A stretch of 64,000 bases of DNA from Limimaricola cinnabarinus LL-001 (GCF_000466965.1 NZ_BATB01000003.1:62001-126000); one strand, 5' to 3'. Shown: positions 45,631 to 57,494, counted from the stretch's first letter. Translations and numbers: made by a program. The notes: generated by a model from the letters alone, not told the origin.

Positions 45631-45697
45631 CGAAGCCTCCCTTTGGAGCGTGTGTCCTCGATATGAAGGGGCGCGCGGCGGCTCGGTCAAGCGCCGT

Positions 45698-45722
45698 GGG
45701 GCTGTTATCCGATGACAGCCCC
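45698..45722. promoter_or_regulatory. 25-bp near-perfect palindrome between copZ and copA
   Basis: GGGGCTGTTATC (45698-45709) and GATGACAGCCCC (45711-45722) are inverted copies with a single mismatch, centred on one base. It lies 68 bases from the copZ start and 10 bases upstream of the likely copA -35 box. Candidate operator for a dimeric copper regulator or a copZ control site; a hairpin is also possible. Confidence 0.5.
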
Positions 45723-45731
45723 GGTGACCCC

Positions 45732-45762
45732 TTGACCTTCCCATCACAGGAACCCTTATCTG
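45732..45762 (+). promoter_or_regulatory. Probable CueR-controlled copA promoter
   Basis: -35 TTGACC (45732-45737) and a -10 TATCTG (45757-45762), spaced 19 bases as in MerR-type promoters. The spacer holds ACCTTCC-n7-GGAACCC, close to the ACCTTCC/GGAAGGT dyad of known CueR boxes. cueR itself lies at the end of the copA operon. The match was made by eye. Confidence 0.65.
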
Positions 45763-45803
45763 ACGGGTCAACCTCGACCGAAGGCCCCTCGAAGGATTTC
45801 CGG

Positions 45804-48250
<2,447 letters not shown>

Positions 48251-48254
<4 letters not shown>

Positions 48255-48637
48255 ACATCGGAGAGGCCGCGAACCGCGCGGGGCTGCCCGCCAAGACGAT
48301 CCGCTACTACGAGGAAATCGGCCTAGTCTCGCCGCCGCGCGACGCCAACGGCTACCGCCGCTTTGGCGAGAAGGAGGTCCACAAGCTGGCCTTTCTCGCC
48401 CGCGCGCGGGGCCTGGGCTTCTCGATCGAGGACTGCAGGATGCTGCTGTCGCTCTACGAGGACCGCGCCCGCGCCAGCGCCGAGGTCCGCGCTCTGGCCC
48501 AGCGGCATGCGGGCGAGATCGACGCACGGATCGCGCAGCTCGAACAGATGCGCGCGACCTTGGGCGATCTGATCCATGCCTGCGCGGGCGACGAGCGTCC
48601 CGATTGCCCGATCCTGAAGGATCTGGCCGGGCAGTGA
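48251..48637 (+). CDS. cueR: Cu(I)-responsive MerR-family regulator CueR
   Basis: 128 residues. An N-terminal MerR helix-turn-helix ([20 protein letters not shown]), a coiled-coil dimer helix, and a C-terminal metal loop [12 protein letters not shown] with Cys111 and Cys119. Cys spaced 8 apart is the CueR/Cu(I) pattern. It should activate copA through the promoter near 45732. It starts inside the copA stop, so it is made from the copA mRNA (positive autoregulation). It is convergent with dnaB. Confidence 0.94.
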
Positions 48638-48641
48638 CGCC

Positions 48642-50138
48642 TCAGAAGTCGCGCGGTGCCGCGCCGTCCTGCCACGGCTTGATGAGGTTGCCGAACCGGG
48701 TGAACCGGCCCTCGAAGCTCAGATCGACCGAGCCGATGGGGCCGTGGCGCTGCTTGCCGATGATGACCTCGGCCTTGCCGTGCAGGCGCTCCATCTCGTC
48801 CTGCCAGACCGCCATCTTGTCCATCTCGTGGTCGCCCGGCTTCTCGCGCTCCTTGTAGTATTCCTCGCGGAACACGAACATCACCACGTCGGCGTCCTGC
48901 TCGATCGAGCCGGATTCGCGCAGGTCCGAAAGCTGCGGGCGCTTGTCCTCGCGGTTCTCCACCTGACGCGACAGCTGCGATAGCGCCACCACCGGCACGT
49001 CGAGCTCCTTGGCGATGGCCTTGAGGCCCTGGGTGATCTCCGACACTTCGTTGACGCGATTCTCGCCCTTGCCGGTGCCCTTCACCAGCTGCAGGTAGTC
49101 CACGAAGAGCGCGTCGAGCCCATGCGTCCGCTTGAGCCGTCGCGCCCGCGCGGCAAGCTGGGAGATCGGCAGGGCCGGGGTATCGTCGATGTAGAGCGGG
49201 CAGCTTTCGAGCTGCTTGGCGGCATCGACGAAGCGGCGGAACTCAGTCTCGGTCATGTCGCCGCGACGGATCTGCTCGGAAGGCACTTCGGAGGCCTCCG
49301 ACAGAATACGTGCCGCAAGCTGCTCGGCCGACATTTCGAGGCTGTAGAACCCCACGACGCCGCCATTGATCGCGCCTTCGGTGCCGTCCGGCGTGGTGCC
49401 GCGCTTGTAGGCCTTGGCGATGTTGAAGGCGATGTTGGTCGCAAGCGACGTCTTGCCCATCGACGGGCGCCCCGCGAGGATCAAAAGATCCGAGCGATGG
49501 AGCCCGCCGAGCTTCTTGTCGAGATCGACGAGCCCGGTCGAGACGCCCGCGAGGCCGCCATCGCGCTGATAGGCGGCGTTGGCAACCTTCACCGCATCGG
49601 TGACGGCGCGCAGGAACGACTGGAAGCCGCTCTCGGCGCTGCCCTGCTCTGCCAGCTTGTAGAGCTTCTGCTCGGCCTCGACGATCTGCTCCTTGGGCTC
49701 GGATGAGACCTCGACCTTGGCGGCGCGGTCGGCGATGTCGCGGCCCAGCAGGATCAGCTCGCGCCGGATCGCCAGATCGTAGATCATCTGCGCATAATCG
49801 CGCGCGGCAAAGCCCGAGATCGCGGCGCCCGCGAGGCGCGCGAGATAGGCAGGGCCGCCCAGTTCCTTAAGCCCCTCGTCGTCTTCGAGGAATGTCTTGA
49901 GCGTGACGGGCGAAGCCAGCGCGTTCTTGGCGATGCGCTGGGCCGCCACGTCGAAGATGCGGGCATGCACGGGATCGTAGAAATGATCCTTCGACACGAT
50001 CATCGCGATCCGGTCGAACACGTCGTTGTTGGTGAGGATCGCGCCCAGAAGCTGCTGCTCGGCCTCGATCGAATGCGGCATCTGGTCCGGCTTCGCCTCT
50101 TCGAGCGCACCCGGACGGAATGTCGTGATCTCGTTCAT
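48642..50138 (-). CDS. dnaB: Replicative DNA helicase DnaB
   Basis: 498 residues. An N-terminal DnaB domain (HSIEAEQQLLGAILTNND) and a RecA-like motor with Walker A LAGRPSMGKTSLATNIA, Walker B DALFVDYLQL, and the LRESGSIEQDADVVMFVFRE stretch. Start MNEITTFRPG at 50138 fits the family; the frame is open further upstream. No intein. It unwinds DNA at the replication fork. Four bases separate its end from the cueR stop. Confidence 0.97.
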   Translation of the reverse strand: MNEITTFRPGALEEAKPDQMPHSIEAEQQLLGAILTNNDVFDRIAMIVSKDHFYDPVHARIFDVAAQRIAKNALASPVTLKTFLEDDEGLKELGGPAYLARLAGAAISGFAARDYAQMIYDLAIRRELILLGRDIADRAAKVEVSSEPKEQIVEAEQKLYKLAEQGSAESGFQSFLRAVTDAVKVANAAYQRDGGLAGVSTGLVDLDKKLGGLHRSDLLILAGRPSMGKTSLATNIAFNIAKAYKRGTTPDGTEGAINGGVVGFYSLEMSAEQLAARILSEASEVPSEQIRRGDMTETEFRRFVDAAKQLESCPLYIDDTPALPISQLAARARRLKRTHGLDALFVDYLQLVKGTGKGENRVNEVSEITQGLKAIAKELDVPVVALSQLSRQVENREDKRPQLSDLRESGSIEQDADVVMFVFREEYYKEREKPGDHEMDKMAVWQDEMERLHGKAEVIIGKQRHGPIGSVDLSFEGRFTRFGNLIKPWQDGAAPRDF

Positions 50139-50350
50139 CGCATCTACCCCATGGCCCCGCGCGCCGTGCCCGCGGCGCGTATCGTCGCTGATAGACGGCG
50201 ACGGGGCGGGGACGCAACTTGTATAAGGCTGTGGATAAGCGGTGGAGAAGTCGCGTCCTGCCACATCTTGGCCCGAGGTTGCCCCTCAGGTCAACATGTG
50301 GTTGACGCGGGGGGAGGGCTTGTCGGCCATTGCTGGCTGACCGTCACCTC

Positions 50351-51025
50351 TCAGCCACGGGCCGCGGCCCAGCCCGCGGGATTGCGCAGGTAACGCTCGA
50401 CCTCGTCGAGGGTGGCGGTGTCGAACGCCTCGCTCCGGCGCGCCTCGGCCAGAACGTCCCACCACGTGCACAGGTGGATGAGGCCGATGCCCTTCTCGGC
50501 CAGCGCCTCGGTCACGCCCTCGAAGATGCCGTAATAGAAGATCACGGCGGTCCAGTCGCACGACGCTCCGGTCTCGCGGATCGCCTCGACGAAGCTCAGC
50601 TTCGAGCCGCCATCGGTGGTCAGGTCCTCGACGAGGATCGCGCGCTGACCTTCGGTCATCACGCCCTCGATCCGGGCATTACGGCCATAGCCCTTGGGCT
50701 TCTTGCGCACATAGGTCATCGGCAGGGCCAACCGCTCGGCGATCATCGCGCCGAAGGGGATGCCCGCGGTCTCGCCGCCCGCGACGTTATCGAAGGCCTC
50801 GAAACCCGCCTCGCGCATGATCTGAACAGCCAGGAAATCCATCACCGTGGCGCGAATCCGCGGAAACGAGATCAGCATGCGGCAATCGACATAGGTCGGG
50901 GCCTGCTTGCCGGAGGCGTGGGTGAAAGGCTCGGTCGCGTTGAACTTCACCGCGCCGATTTCCAGCAGCATCCGCGCGGTCAGCCGCGCGATCTCGTCCT
51001 TCGGGGGGTAGCCGGTGGGGATCAT
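50351..51025 (-). CDS. pyrE: Orotate phosphoribosyltransferase
   Basis: 224 residues. The PRPP motif [15 protein letters not shown] and [20 protein letters not shown] region are typical of this PyrE form. It converts orotate and PRPP to OMP in the fifth step of pyrimidine synthesis. It lies 24 bases downstream of pyrC on the same strand. A 212-base gap separates it from dnaB with no gene seen. Confidence 0.95.
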   Translation of the reverse strand: MIPTGYPPKDEIARLTARMLLEIGAVKFNATEPFTHASGKQAPTYVDCRMLISFPRIRATVMDFLAVQIMREAGFEAFDNVAGGETAGIPFGAMIAERLALPMTYVRKKPKGYGRNARIEGVMTEGQRAILVEDLTTDGGSKLSFVEAIRETGASCDWTAVIFYYGIFEGVTEALAEKGIGLIHLCTWWDVLAEARRSEAFDTATLDEVERYLRNPAGWAAARG

Positions 51026-51049
51026 CTCGAACTCTTCGTCTGTGGGGGA

Positions 51050-52102
51050 TCAGTCTTCGACGCGCCAGTGCAGCGCGAAGCCCGGGTCGAACACCGTAAC
51101 AGGGCCGTCGCCGGTCTCGATCCGTTCGGGATAGGTCACGGGTGCGCCCCGGACCAGCGTGATGGTGTCCTCGTTGACGGGCAGCTTGTAGAAGCGCGGC
51201 CCGTTGAGCGAGGTGAAGGCTTCGAGATGGCTCAGCCGTCCCGCCGCCTCGAACACCTCGGCGAGGCACGACATGGTGTTGGGCGCAGTGAAGATGCCCG
51301 CGCAGCCGCAGGGCTGCAGCTTGGCCGGATCGCTGTGCGGCGCGCTGTCGGTGCCGAGGAAAAAACGCGGATCGCCCGAGACCGCCGCCTGCACCAGCGC
51401 CACGCGGTGGCGTTCGCGCTTGGCCACTGGCAGGCAGTAGAAATGCGGCTTGATGCCGCCTGCGAGGATGTGGTTGCGGTTGATGATCAGGTGATGCGTG
51501 GTGATCGTCGCGGCGAGGTTGCGCGGGCTGTCACGCACGTAATCCACCGCATCCGCCGTTGTGACATGCTCCATCACGATGCGCAGGTCCGGCGTCTTGC
51601 GGCGGATCGGTTTGAGCACCTTGTCGATGAACACCGCCTCGCGGTCGAAGATGTCAATCGCGCCGTCGGTCACCTCGCCATGCACGCAAAGCGGCATGCC
51701 GATCTCGGCCATCGTCTCGAAGACGGGCCGCACCTTGTCGAAATCGCGCACGCCGGAGGCCGAGTTGGTCGTGGCCCCCGCCGGGTAGAGCTTCACGGCG
51801 GTGGCGATGCCACTGGCATGGGCGCGACGCACCTCCTCGGGATCGGTGTCCTCGGTGAGATACAGCGTCATCAGCGGCGTGAAGCCCGATCCCTCGGGGA
51901 GGGCGGCGCGGATGCGTTCGCGGTAGGCCTCGGCCTGCGCGGCGGTGACGACGGGCGGCACGAGGTTGGGCATGATGATGGCGCGCCCGAAATGGCGGGC
52001 GCTTTCGGGCGCCATGGCCTCGAGCATCGCGCCGTCGCGCAGGTGCAGGTGCCAGTCATCGGGGCGGCGGAGGGTGATCGAGGTGGGGCGTACGTCTTTC
52101 AT
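51050..52102 (-). CDS. pyrC: Dihydroorotase (class II, PyrC)
   Basis: 350 residues. The HxH metal motif [11 protein letters not shown], the carboxylated lysine in [21 protein letters not shown]-like histidine ([10 protein letters not shown]), and the final LGTDSAPH Asp. It closes carbamoyl-aspartate to dihydroorotate. It precedes pyrE with 24 bases between, so the two form an operon. Confidence 0.95.
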   Translation of the reverse strand: MKDVRPTSITLRRPDDWHLHLRDGAMLEAMAPESARHFGRAIIMPNLVPPVVTAAQAEAYRERIRAALPEGSGFTPLMTLYLTEDTDPEEVRRAHASGIATAVKLYPAGATTNSASGVRDFDKVRPVFETMAEIGMPLCVHGEVTDGAIDIFDREAVFIDKVLKPIRRKTPDLRIVMEHVTTADAVDYVRDSPRNLAATITTHHLIINRNHILAGGIKPHFYCLPVAKRERHRVALVQAAVSGDPRFFLGTDSAPHSDPAKLQPCGCAGIFTAPNTMSCLAEVFEAAGRLSHLEAFTSLNGPRFYKLPVNEDTITLVRGAPVTYPERIETGDGPVTVFDPGFALHWRVED

Positions 52103-52176
52103 GGCCGCTGCCTTACACCGACCGGCCGGGCCTGACCATAGGTCACGATCCGCCCGGTCCCGGGGTCATTCGCGGA

Positions 52177-53130
52177 TCAACTGGCGCGCGATACGGCGAC
52201 GGGGATCGGCCGCGCCGGCTCTCCGAGCAATTCGAGCCTGCGGGCGTAGTGCTGCGCCTCGGAGGTGGTGAGCCCGTGGCGGCACAGCCGGGCCAGAAGC
52301 GCGGGCCGGTCCGCCGATTCGATCCGCCGCATCAGGCCGCGCAGATAGGTCGCGTTGCCACGACGCGCGCGCCACAGACGGGCGAAGGCGACCTTGTCGA
52401 GCCGGTCCTCCATCGCGAGATCCAGCAGCGGTGCGGCGACGCCGCCTTGATCGAGAATCTGTTCGAGCCGCGTGCCCGCATGGGCGGCGCGCAGTGCCGT
52501 GACGTTGGACCGCCTGTAGAGTGCCGCGTGGATCGCGTCGGCGGCATGGTGCGGGTCGTAAAGGACGGTCACGCGCGCGGCTGCGTCCACCATGTCGGGC
52601 GCATAGCCGTAGCGGCTGGAGAAATCGAGCCGACGTGCGCCCAGAAGGCGTCGGTCCCAACCCGCGATCTCGGGGTCCAGCGTGGCGAGCGGGCGCAACG
52701 CCAGCACCCGCGCGCCGGGGGCTGCGACCGAATAGGCGGCGGCGGCATAGCCCCCCGCATGATGCCCGTAAAACAGGACGCGATCGAAATCCTCGAAGAA
52801 GCCCTCGTCCACGAGGCGGTCGATATAGCCCCAGACCCGCGGCGCGCGGAACAGCCCGTCACCCTCGGAGATCAGCGCCAGCAGCGACCAACCATTGCGC
52901 GCCACCGCCTCGAAGCCGCGCGGCAGCGCCCGGGGGCTTCGGCGAATCGCATCGCGGGTCTCGAAGGTGACGAGCAGCTTCGGCCCTGCATCGACGAACA
53001 GGGCCGCGTGTTCAGGGCCCAGCCGCTCGTAATAGCCATGCGCATCACCGATCCGGTCGAGCCTTTCATGCCAGTCCTGCGGGGTCAGGCCGCTCAGATC
53101 CTCGTCCAGAACGGGCATGGTTTCGGTCAT
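52177..53130 (-). CDS. Conserved unknown protein, alpha/beta-hydrolase-like
   Basis: 317 residues. It resembles Rhodobacterales proteins that carry a database label 'phosphoadenosine phosphosulfate reductase', but I see no PP-loop and no CC...CxxC motif, unlike the true cysH at 59534. A central FYGHHAGGYAAAAYSVAAP stretch looks like a nucleophile elbow without the serine, followed by VLALRPLATLDPEI. WHERLDRIGDAHGYYERLGPEHA is near the start. The start at 53130 has GGAGCG upstream. The function is unknown. Confidence 0.7.
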   Translation of the reverse strand: MTETMPVLDEDLSGLTPQDWHERLDRIGDAHGYYERLGPEHAALFVDAGPKLLVTFETRDAIRRSPRALPRGFEAVARNGWSLLALISEGDGLFRAPRVWGYIDRLVDEGFFEDFDRVLFYGHHAGGYAAAAYSVAAPGARVLALRPLATLDPEIAGWDRRLLGARRLDFSSRYGYAPDMVDAAARVTVLYDPHHAADAIHAALYRRSNVTALRAAHAGTRLEQILDQGGVAAPLLDLAMEDRLDKVAFARLWRARRGNATYLRGLMRRIESADRPALLARLCRHGLTTSEAQHYARRLELLGEPARPIPVAVSRAS

Positions 53131-53376
53131 CTGGCGCTCCATGGCTGGGGACGCGGGACAGGCTGTCCCATGGCTGTTCAAAATCCTGCGCCATTGCGGC
53201 GGAAGTTGGCAAGGCAGGTGCTCAATTTCCGTCGCGACCGGCGGCCTGTCGCCCAATGTCTATGCGGTGTTATTGCATAGCCGAGGGGGGCGATGGAACT
53301 GGGGACGGTGCCGGAAGCGTTGCCTTGCCGACGCCATCGCCGCGGTCCGCGGAGACCGGCCCGAGAGGAGAATAGA

Positions 53377-55635
53377 ATGAAGCGTACCTATCGAACCAGC
53401 ACGGCCCTCGTGGCCAGCCTGTCGCTGATGATGCCCTATGGAAGCGCGGTCGCCCAAGCTCAGGGCGCGTCGGGTCAGGGCGATGGCGCCGGACCGCTCG
53501 TCTGCCTTGACGGCGCCGTGCCGCCCTGCGCTCAGGATCCGCAAACGGGCACGCCGCTGCTCGATCTGCCGATCGAGACCTTGCGGGCGTTGGCGGTCGA
53601 AGACCGTCTCGATGCGGCGCTGCTGACGGAGTACGGCCTGTCGATCGATCTGCTGCGCGAAGGCTCGGATGATGATCTGCGCCAAGCCGTGGCCGATGCG
53701 CGCGCTGCCGCGATCGAGGCCGCGAATGCCGCGACGGCTTCCGCCAACGTTGCCGACACCGTCCCTGCGACGAACGAGAGCGATGTTCAGGCCGAGAGCG
53801 GGGCCGAGGCTCCGGGTATGGCCGATGCTGGGGCAGCAGAGGCCGAAGCCACCACGGAAGCCACTGCAGGAACCGCTGCGCAAGACGACGCCCGCGCTGC
53901 CGATCTGCAGGCCGAACTCGAAGCTCAGGCCGCGGCGCAGGCCGAGACCGAGGCTGCCGAGCAAGACGAGGCGCTCGAAGCAGCCTCCGAAGCCGAGGCG
54001 GAGCAGAACGCTGCTCGTGCAGCCGAGGAACAGGCTGCGGCTGATGCCCAGGCCGCCGCTGACACTCAGGCTGCCGCGGACGCCCAAGCTGCCGCAGACG
54101 CCCAAGCTGCCGCTGACGCTCAGGCCGCCGCTGACGCCCAAGCTGAGACTAACGCTCAAGCTGCCGTTGACGCTCAGGCTGCTGCGGATGCAGATGCGGC
54201 TGCAAAAGCCGAAAATGCTGTTGAGGCTGAGGCTGCCGAAGCTGCCGATATGAACAGCGAAGCCCGCAAGGCCGAAAAGCAGGCGGATCTGGAGGCCGCG
54301 ATGGCGGCGCAGCTCGAAGCCGAGACCTCTACCGAAGCTGAAGCCGAGACCTCTACCGAAGTTGAAGCCGAAACCATGGCCGAAGCCGAGACTGAGACTG
54401 AGGCGCAGAACGAGATCACGGCTGAGACCGCCGATGAAACTCAAGGCGATGCGGCGCAGATGACCGAAGAAGAGCGGGCCGAGCGTCGGGCCGAACGTGC
54501 CGAGCGTCGCGCCGAACGCCGCGCCCAGGATGATCTGGAAGAAATCGATCCCACTGCCGAAGAACCTCAGCAGGAGGTGGCCGCTGCCGCCGCTGCCAGC
54601 GCCGATGCCGAGGCTGCCGAGGTCGTCGAGACCGAGATCGACGAGGAGAACTCGCGCCAGAGCGACGAGGAATTCGCCGCTTCCGTGAGCTCCGATGCCG
54701 ACGCCGCCGCTGCGGTTGAGAGCGATGATGATGACGGTCTCTCCAACTTCCAGAAGGCGCTGCTTCTGGGCATCGGTGCCGTGACCGTGGGCTCGCTGCT
54801 CAACAACAACCGTGAGGTCGTGGCCAACACCGGCGACCGCGTCGTGGTCGAGGGCGACAACGGTCTCGAGATCTACCGTGACGACGACGCTCTGCTGCGT
54901 CAGCCCGGCGCCGATCTGCGCACCGAGACCTTTTCGGACGGCTCCTCGCGCTCCACACTGACGCGTGAGGACGGCACGCAGGTCGTGACGATCCGCAACG
55001 CGCAGGGCCAGGTCCTGCGCCGCAGCCGGATCTTTGCCGACGGCACCGAGGTCGAGCTTTTCGACGATCTCGCCCAGTCCGAGCCCGTCGACGTGCGCAG
55101 CCTGCGCGAGATAGAGCCCGCGCCGGTCAACCTGTCGGCAGCCCAAGCTGACCGGGCGGCGCTTCTCGAAGCCCTGCGCGCCGAGCAGGCGGTCGATACC
55201 GGCCGCAGCTACTCCCTGCGTCAGGTGCGCGAGATCGAAGCGGTTCGGGCGCTGGTCCCGGCGATCGACCTCGACACGCTCACCTTCGCGTCGGGCTCTG
55301 CTGCGCTGCGCCCCGAACAGGCCGCGACCCTCGTGGATCTGGGCCTGACGATCGAGGACCGGCTGGCCGAGAACCCCCGCGAGGTGTTCCTGATCGAAGG
55401 CCACACCGATGCGGTCGGCAATGACGCGTTCAATCTGGCGCTGTCGGATCGCCGCGCCGAAACGGTGGCTCTGGCGCTGACCGAGAACTTCAACATCCCG
55501 CCCGAGAACCTCGTGGTCCAGGGCTATGGTGAGCGGTTCCTCAAAGTGCAAACCGAAACCGACGAGCAGGCCAACCGCCGCGCCTCGGTTCGCCGGATCA
55601 CGCCGCTGCTGCAGCAGGTCGCCTCGGCGCAGTAA
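53377..55635 (+). CDS. OmpA-family outer-membrane protein with long Ala/acidic repeat region
   Basis: 752 residues. A signal peptide (MKRTYRTSTALVASLSLMMP) leads to a ~400-residue Ala/Glu/Asp/Gln-rich stretch. This holds nine six-residue repeats (AAADAQ type) at residues about 220-273, encoded at 54034-54195, and an RAERRAERR patch. A short hydrophobic segment ALLLGIGAVTVGSLL follows near residue 460, and the C-terminus is an OmpA/peptidoglycan-binding domain (TFASGSAALRPEQA, IEGHTDAVGNDAFNLALSDRRAETV). The OmpA domain should attach to the cell wall. The middle region is low complexity and probably extended or coiled. A strong terminator follows. Confidence 0.85.
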   Translation: MKRTYRTSTALVASLSLMMPYGSAVAQAQGASGQGDGAGPLVCLDGAVPPCAQDPQTGTPLLDLPIETLRALAVEDRLDAALLTEYGLSIDLLREGSDDDLRQAVADARAAAIEAANAATASANVADTVPATNESDVQAESGAEAPGMADAGAAEAEATTEATAGTAAQDDARAADLQAELEAQAAAQAETEAAEQDEALEAASEAEAEQNAARAAEEQAAADAQAAADTQAAADAQAAADAQAAADAQAAADAQAETNAQAAVDAQAAADADAAAKAENAVEAEAAEAADMNSEARKAEKQADLEAAMAAQLEAETSTEAEAETSTEVEAETMAEAETETEAQNEITAETADETQGDAAQMTEEERAERRAERAERRAERRAQDDLEEIDPTAEEPQQEVAAAAAASADAEAAEVVETEIDEENSRQSDEEFAASVSSDADAAAAVESDDDDGLSNFQKALLLGIGAVTVGSLLNNNREVVANTGDRVVVEGDNGLEIYRDDDALLRQPGADLRTETFSDGSSRSTLTREDGTQVVTIRNAQGQVLRRSRIFADGTEVELFDDLAQSEPVDVRSLREIEPAPVNLSAAQADRAALLEALRAEQAVDTGRSYSLRQVREIEAVRALVPAIDLDTLTFASGSAALRPEQAATLVDLGLTIEDRLAENPREVFLIEGHTDAVGNDAFNLALSDRRAETVALALTENFNIPPENLVVQGYGERFLKVQTETDEQANRRASVRRITPLLQQVASAQ
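54034..54195 (+). repeat. Nine 18-bp tandem repeats in the OmpA-like gene
   Basis: Nine copies of an 18-base unit coding AAADAQ-type hexapeptides. Five of the nine units encode exactly AAADAQ, and the others differ by one to three residues (AAADTQ, AETNAQ, AAVDAQ, AAADAD). Third-base differences show they are old, but some units differ at only one or two bases. In-frame length changes would be harmless. Confidence 0.8.
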
Positions 55636-55665
55636 TCCGATCACGGCGATATGACGCGATACGGC

Positions 55666-55693
55666 AACGGGCCGCCCTTCGGGGCGGCCCGTT
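55666..55693 (+). terminator. Strong terminator after the OmpA-like gene
   Basis: Perfect 12-bp stem AACGGGCCGCCC / GGGCGGCCCGTT with a TTCG tetraloop, followed by CGCTTT. It begins 31 bases after the stop. Confidence 0.88.
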
Positions 55694-55738
55694 CGCTTTG
55701 CGGCTTGTCGCATATTTGGCGGAGGTTAGCTTGGCTGC

Positions 55739-56713
55739 ATGACAGATGCATTCCCCGATATCCCCGCCATCGCGCTCGACTGGCACCGCGCGGGACGAGG
55801 CGCCGCCCTAGCCACCGTGATCGAAACATGGGGCTCGGCGCCGCGCGCGGCGGGCAGCCAGCTCGTGGTTGATCGGTTCGGCGCGATGGAAGGCTCGGTC
55901 TCGGGCGGTTGCGTCGAGGGCGCGGTGGTTACCGAGGCCATGGCCGCGATCGCGGATGGGCTGTCGCGCCTGCTCGATTACGGCGTGGCCGACGAGGACG
56001 CCTTCGCGGTGGGTTTGGGCTGCGGCGGGCGCATCCGGGTGCTGGTCGATCCGGTCGGCGGAGCCATGGACGAAGCGCTGCTTGCCGATCTGGTGGCGGC
56101 GCGCGCGCAGCGGCGGCCGGTGGCGCTGGTGGTCGATCTGGAGGGCGAGCGGCGGGTGCTGGAAGGGCCCGACGCCCATGCCGAGCGTTTCGCGGGCGAC
56201 CAATCCGGCATCGATCCCGACGGACGCTTCGTCGGGTTGCACAATCCGCCCTTGCGGCTTGTGGTGGTCGGGGCCGTGCATATCGCGCAGGCGCTGGTGC
56301 CGATGGCGCGTATCGCGGGCTTCGACGTGGCCATCGTCGATCCAAGGGACGCCTTCGCAGCGCAGGTACGGTTTCCCGGCGCGCGATTGATCCATGATTG
56401 GCCGGATGCGGCGCTGGGGGCGCTCGCCCCGGATGCGCGCACGGCGGTGGTCACGCTGACGCATGACGCGAAGATCGACGACCCGGCGCTTCGGGCGGCG
56501 CTGGAGTCGCGGGCCTTCTATATCGGTTGTCTCGGCTCAACGCGCACCCATGCCAAGCGGCTCGAACGTCTCGTGGGCGAGGGAGTGTCCGGGCTTGAGC
56601 GGCTCGACGCGCCGGTGGGGCTCGATATCGGAGCGCGCGGCCCGGCCGAAATCGCGGTGTCGATCCTTGCAGGGATCGTCGCTGCGCTGCGGCGCCCCGG
56701 AGCGACCCTCTGA
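55739..56713 (+). CDS. XdhC/CoxI-family protein
   Basis: 324 residues. The N-terminal XdhC-type domain (ALATVIETWGSAPRAAGSQL, then SGGCVEGAV) and a C-terminal Rossmann-like domain (LRLVVVGAVHIAQALVPMA, GCLGSTRTHAKR) are visible. XdhC-family proteins bind or sulfurate the molybdenum cofactor for xanthine dehydrogenase or CO dehydrogenase. No such molybdoenzyme is in the window, so it is an orphan here. A terminator follows. Confidence 0.88.
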   Translation: MTDAFPDIPAIALDWHRAGRGAALATVIETWGSAPRAAGSQLVVDRFGAMEGSVSGGCVEGAVVTEAMAAIADGLSRLLDYGVADEDAFAVGLGCGGRIRVLVDPVGGAMDEALLADLVAARAQRRPVALVVDLEGERRVLEGPDAHAERFAGDQSGIDPDGRFVGLHNPPLRLVVVGAVHIAQALVPMARIAGFDVAIVDPRDAFAAQVRFPGARLIHDWPDAALGALAPDARTAVVTLTHDAKIDDPALRAALESRAFYIGCLGSTRTHAKRLERLVGEGVSGLERLDAPVGLDIGARGPAEIAVSILAGIVAALRRPGATL

Positions 56714-56718
56714 TGAAC

Positions 56719-56746
56719 GAAAGGCCACCCCGTCGGGTGGCCTTTC
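56719..56746. terminator. Bidirectional terminator between xdhC-like gene and infC
   Basis: Perfect 12-bp stem GAAAGGCCACCC / GGGTGGCCTTTC with a CGTC loop. Both arms end in A/T runs, so it can work on both strands. It sits between two convergent genes. Confidence 0.9.
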
Positions 56747-56769
56747 CTGTCGATAGGGTAGCGATCGGC

Positions 56770-57315
56770 TTATTTCTGGATCGGGCCGATCATCATGACC
56801 ATCTGGCGGCCTTCCATCTTGGGCATGTTCTCGACCTTGCCGATCTCGGACACGTCCTCGGCCACCCGCTCGAGCAGCTCGCGACCCAGTTCCTGATGCG
56901 CCATCTCGCGGCCCCGGAAGCGCAGCGTGACCTTGACCTTGTCGCCGGTCTCGAGGAAGCGCAGAACGTTCCGCATCTTCACGTCGTAATCGTTCGTATC
57001 GGTGTTGGGGCGGAACTTGACCTCCTTTATCTCGAAGGTCTTCTGGTTCTTGCGCGCCTCGGCCTCTTTCTTCTGCGTCTCGTACTTGAACTTGCCGAAA
57101 TCCATGATTTTGCAGACCGGGGGCACGGCATTGGGCGAGATCTCGACAAGATCGAGACCGGCCTCCTCGGCCAGCGCCAAGCCACGCTCGGGGCTGACGA
57201 CGCCGACATTCTCGCCGTTCTGTCCAATCAGTCGGATTTCGGCCACGCGGATACGATCGTTGACGCGGGGGCCGGTGTCGCGCGTGGGGGGCGCGTTATG
57301 AGGTCTGCGGGCTAT
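56770..57315 (-). CDS. infC: Translation initiation factor IF-3, probable AUA start
   Basis: 181 residues. Full IF-3: [20 protein letters not shown] at the N-terminus, the linker with [18 protein letters not shown], and the C-domain [18 protein letters not shown] and [16 protein letters not shown]. The family start [13 protein letters not shown] follows a Shine-Dalgarno AAGGA with 8 bases to an ATA codon (57313-57315). No ATG or GTG lies in frame near it. IF-3 rejects AUU/AUA-type starts, and a non-standard start is how infC is autoregulated in E. coli (AUU). A longer frame to 57432 has no ribosome site and crosses the promoter region. It lies alone, without rpmI-rplT beside it. Confidence 0.93.
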   Translation of the reverse strand: MARRPHNAPPTRDTGPRVNDRIRVAEIRLIGQNGENVGVVSPERGLALAEEAGLDLVEISPNAVPPVCKIMDFGKFKYETQKKEAEARKNQKTFEIKEVKFRPNTDTNDYDVKMRNVLRFLETGDKVKVTLRFRGREMAHQELGRELLERVAEDVSEIGKVENMPKMEGRQMVMMIGPIQK

Positions 57316-57494
57316 GGTGCACGTCCTTCGGTTGTTCGATTGGGTAGGGCGAAAGGTAGTCGCCCCGGTAGTGCGTTTCAAGCTGCAAAACAAGGCCATT
57401 TGATACCCTGCGCTTCCCTCGCGCCATGGCATCTGCCATATCGTGCGCTATGTGGGCCGACAAAGGTTCAGGATTTTCAACAAGGATGAGCACA

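Noticed and set aside
54034-54195. Repeats that could be mistaken for a CRISPR array
   Set aside because: Units are 18 bases, directly abutting and in frame with the gene; there are no spacers.
53260-55713. An 817-codon open frame on the minus strand opposite the OmpA-like gene
   Set aside because: It is a mirror of the Ala/acidic repeats in a GC-rich gene. It reads as Gly/Leu/Ser repeats without family resemblance, and the plus strand has signal, OmpA domain and terminator.
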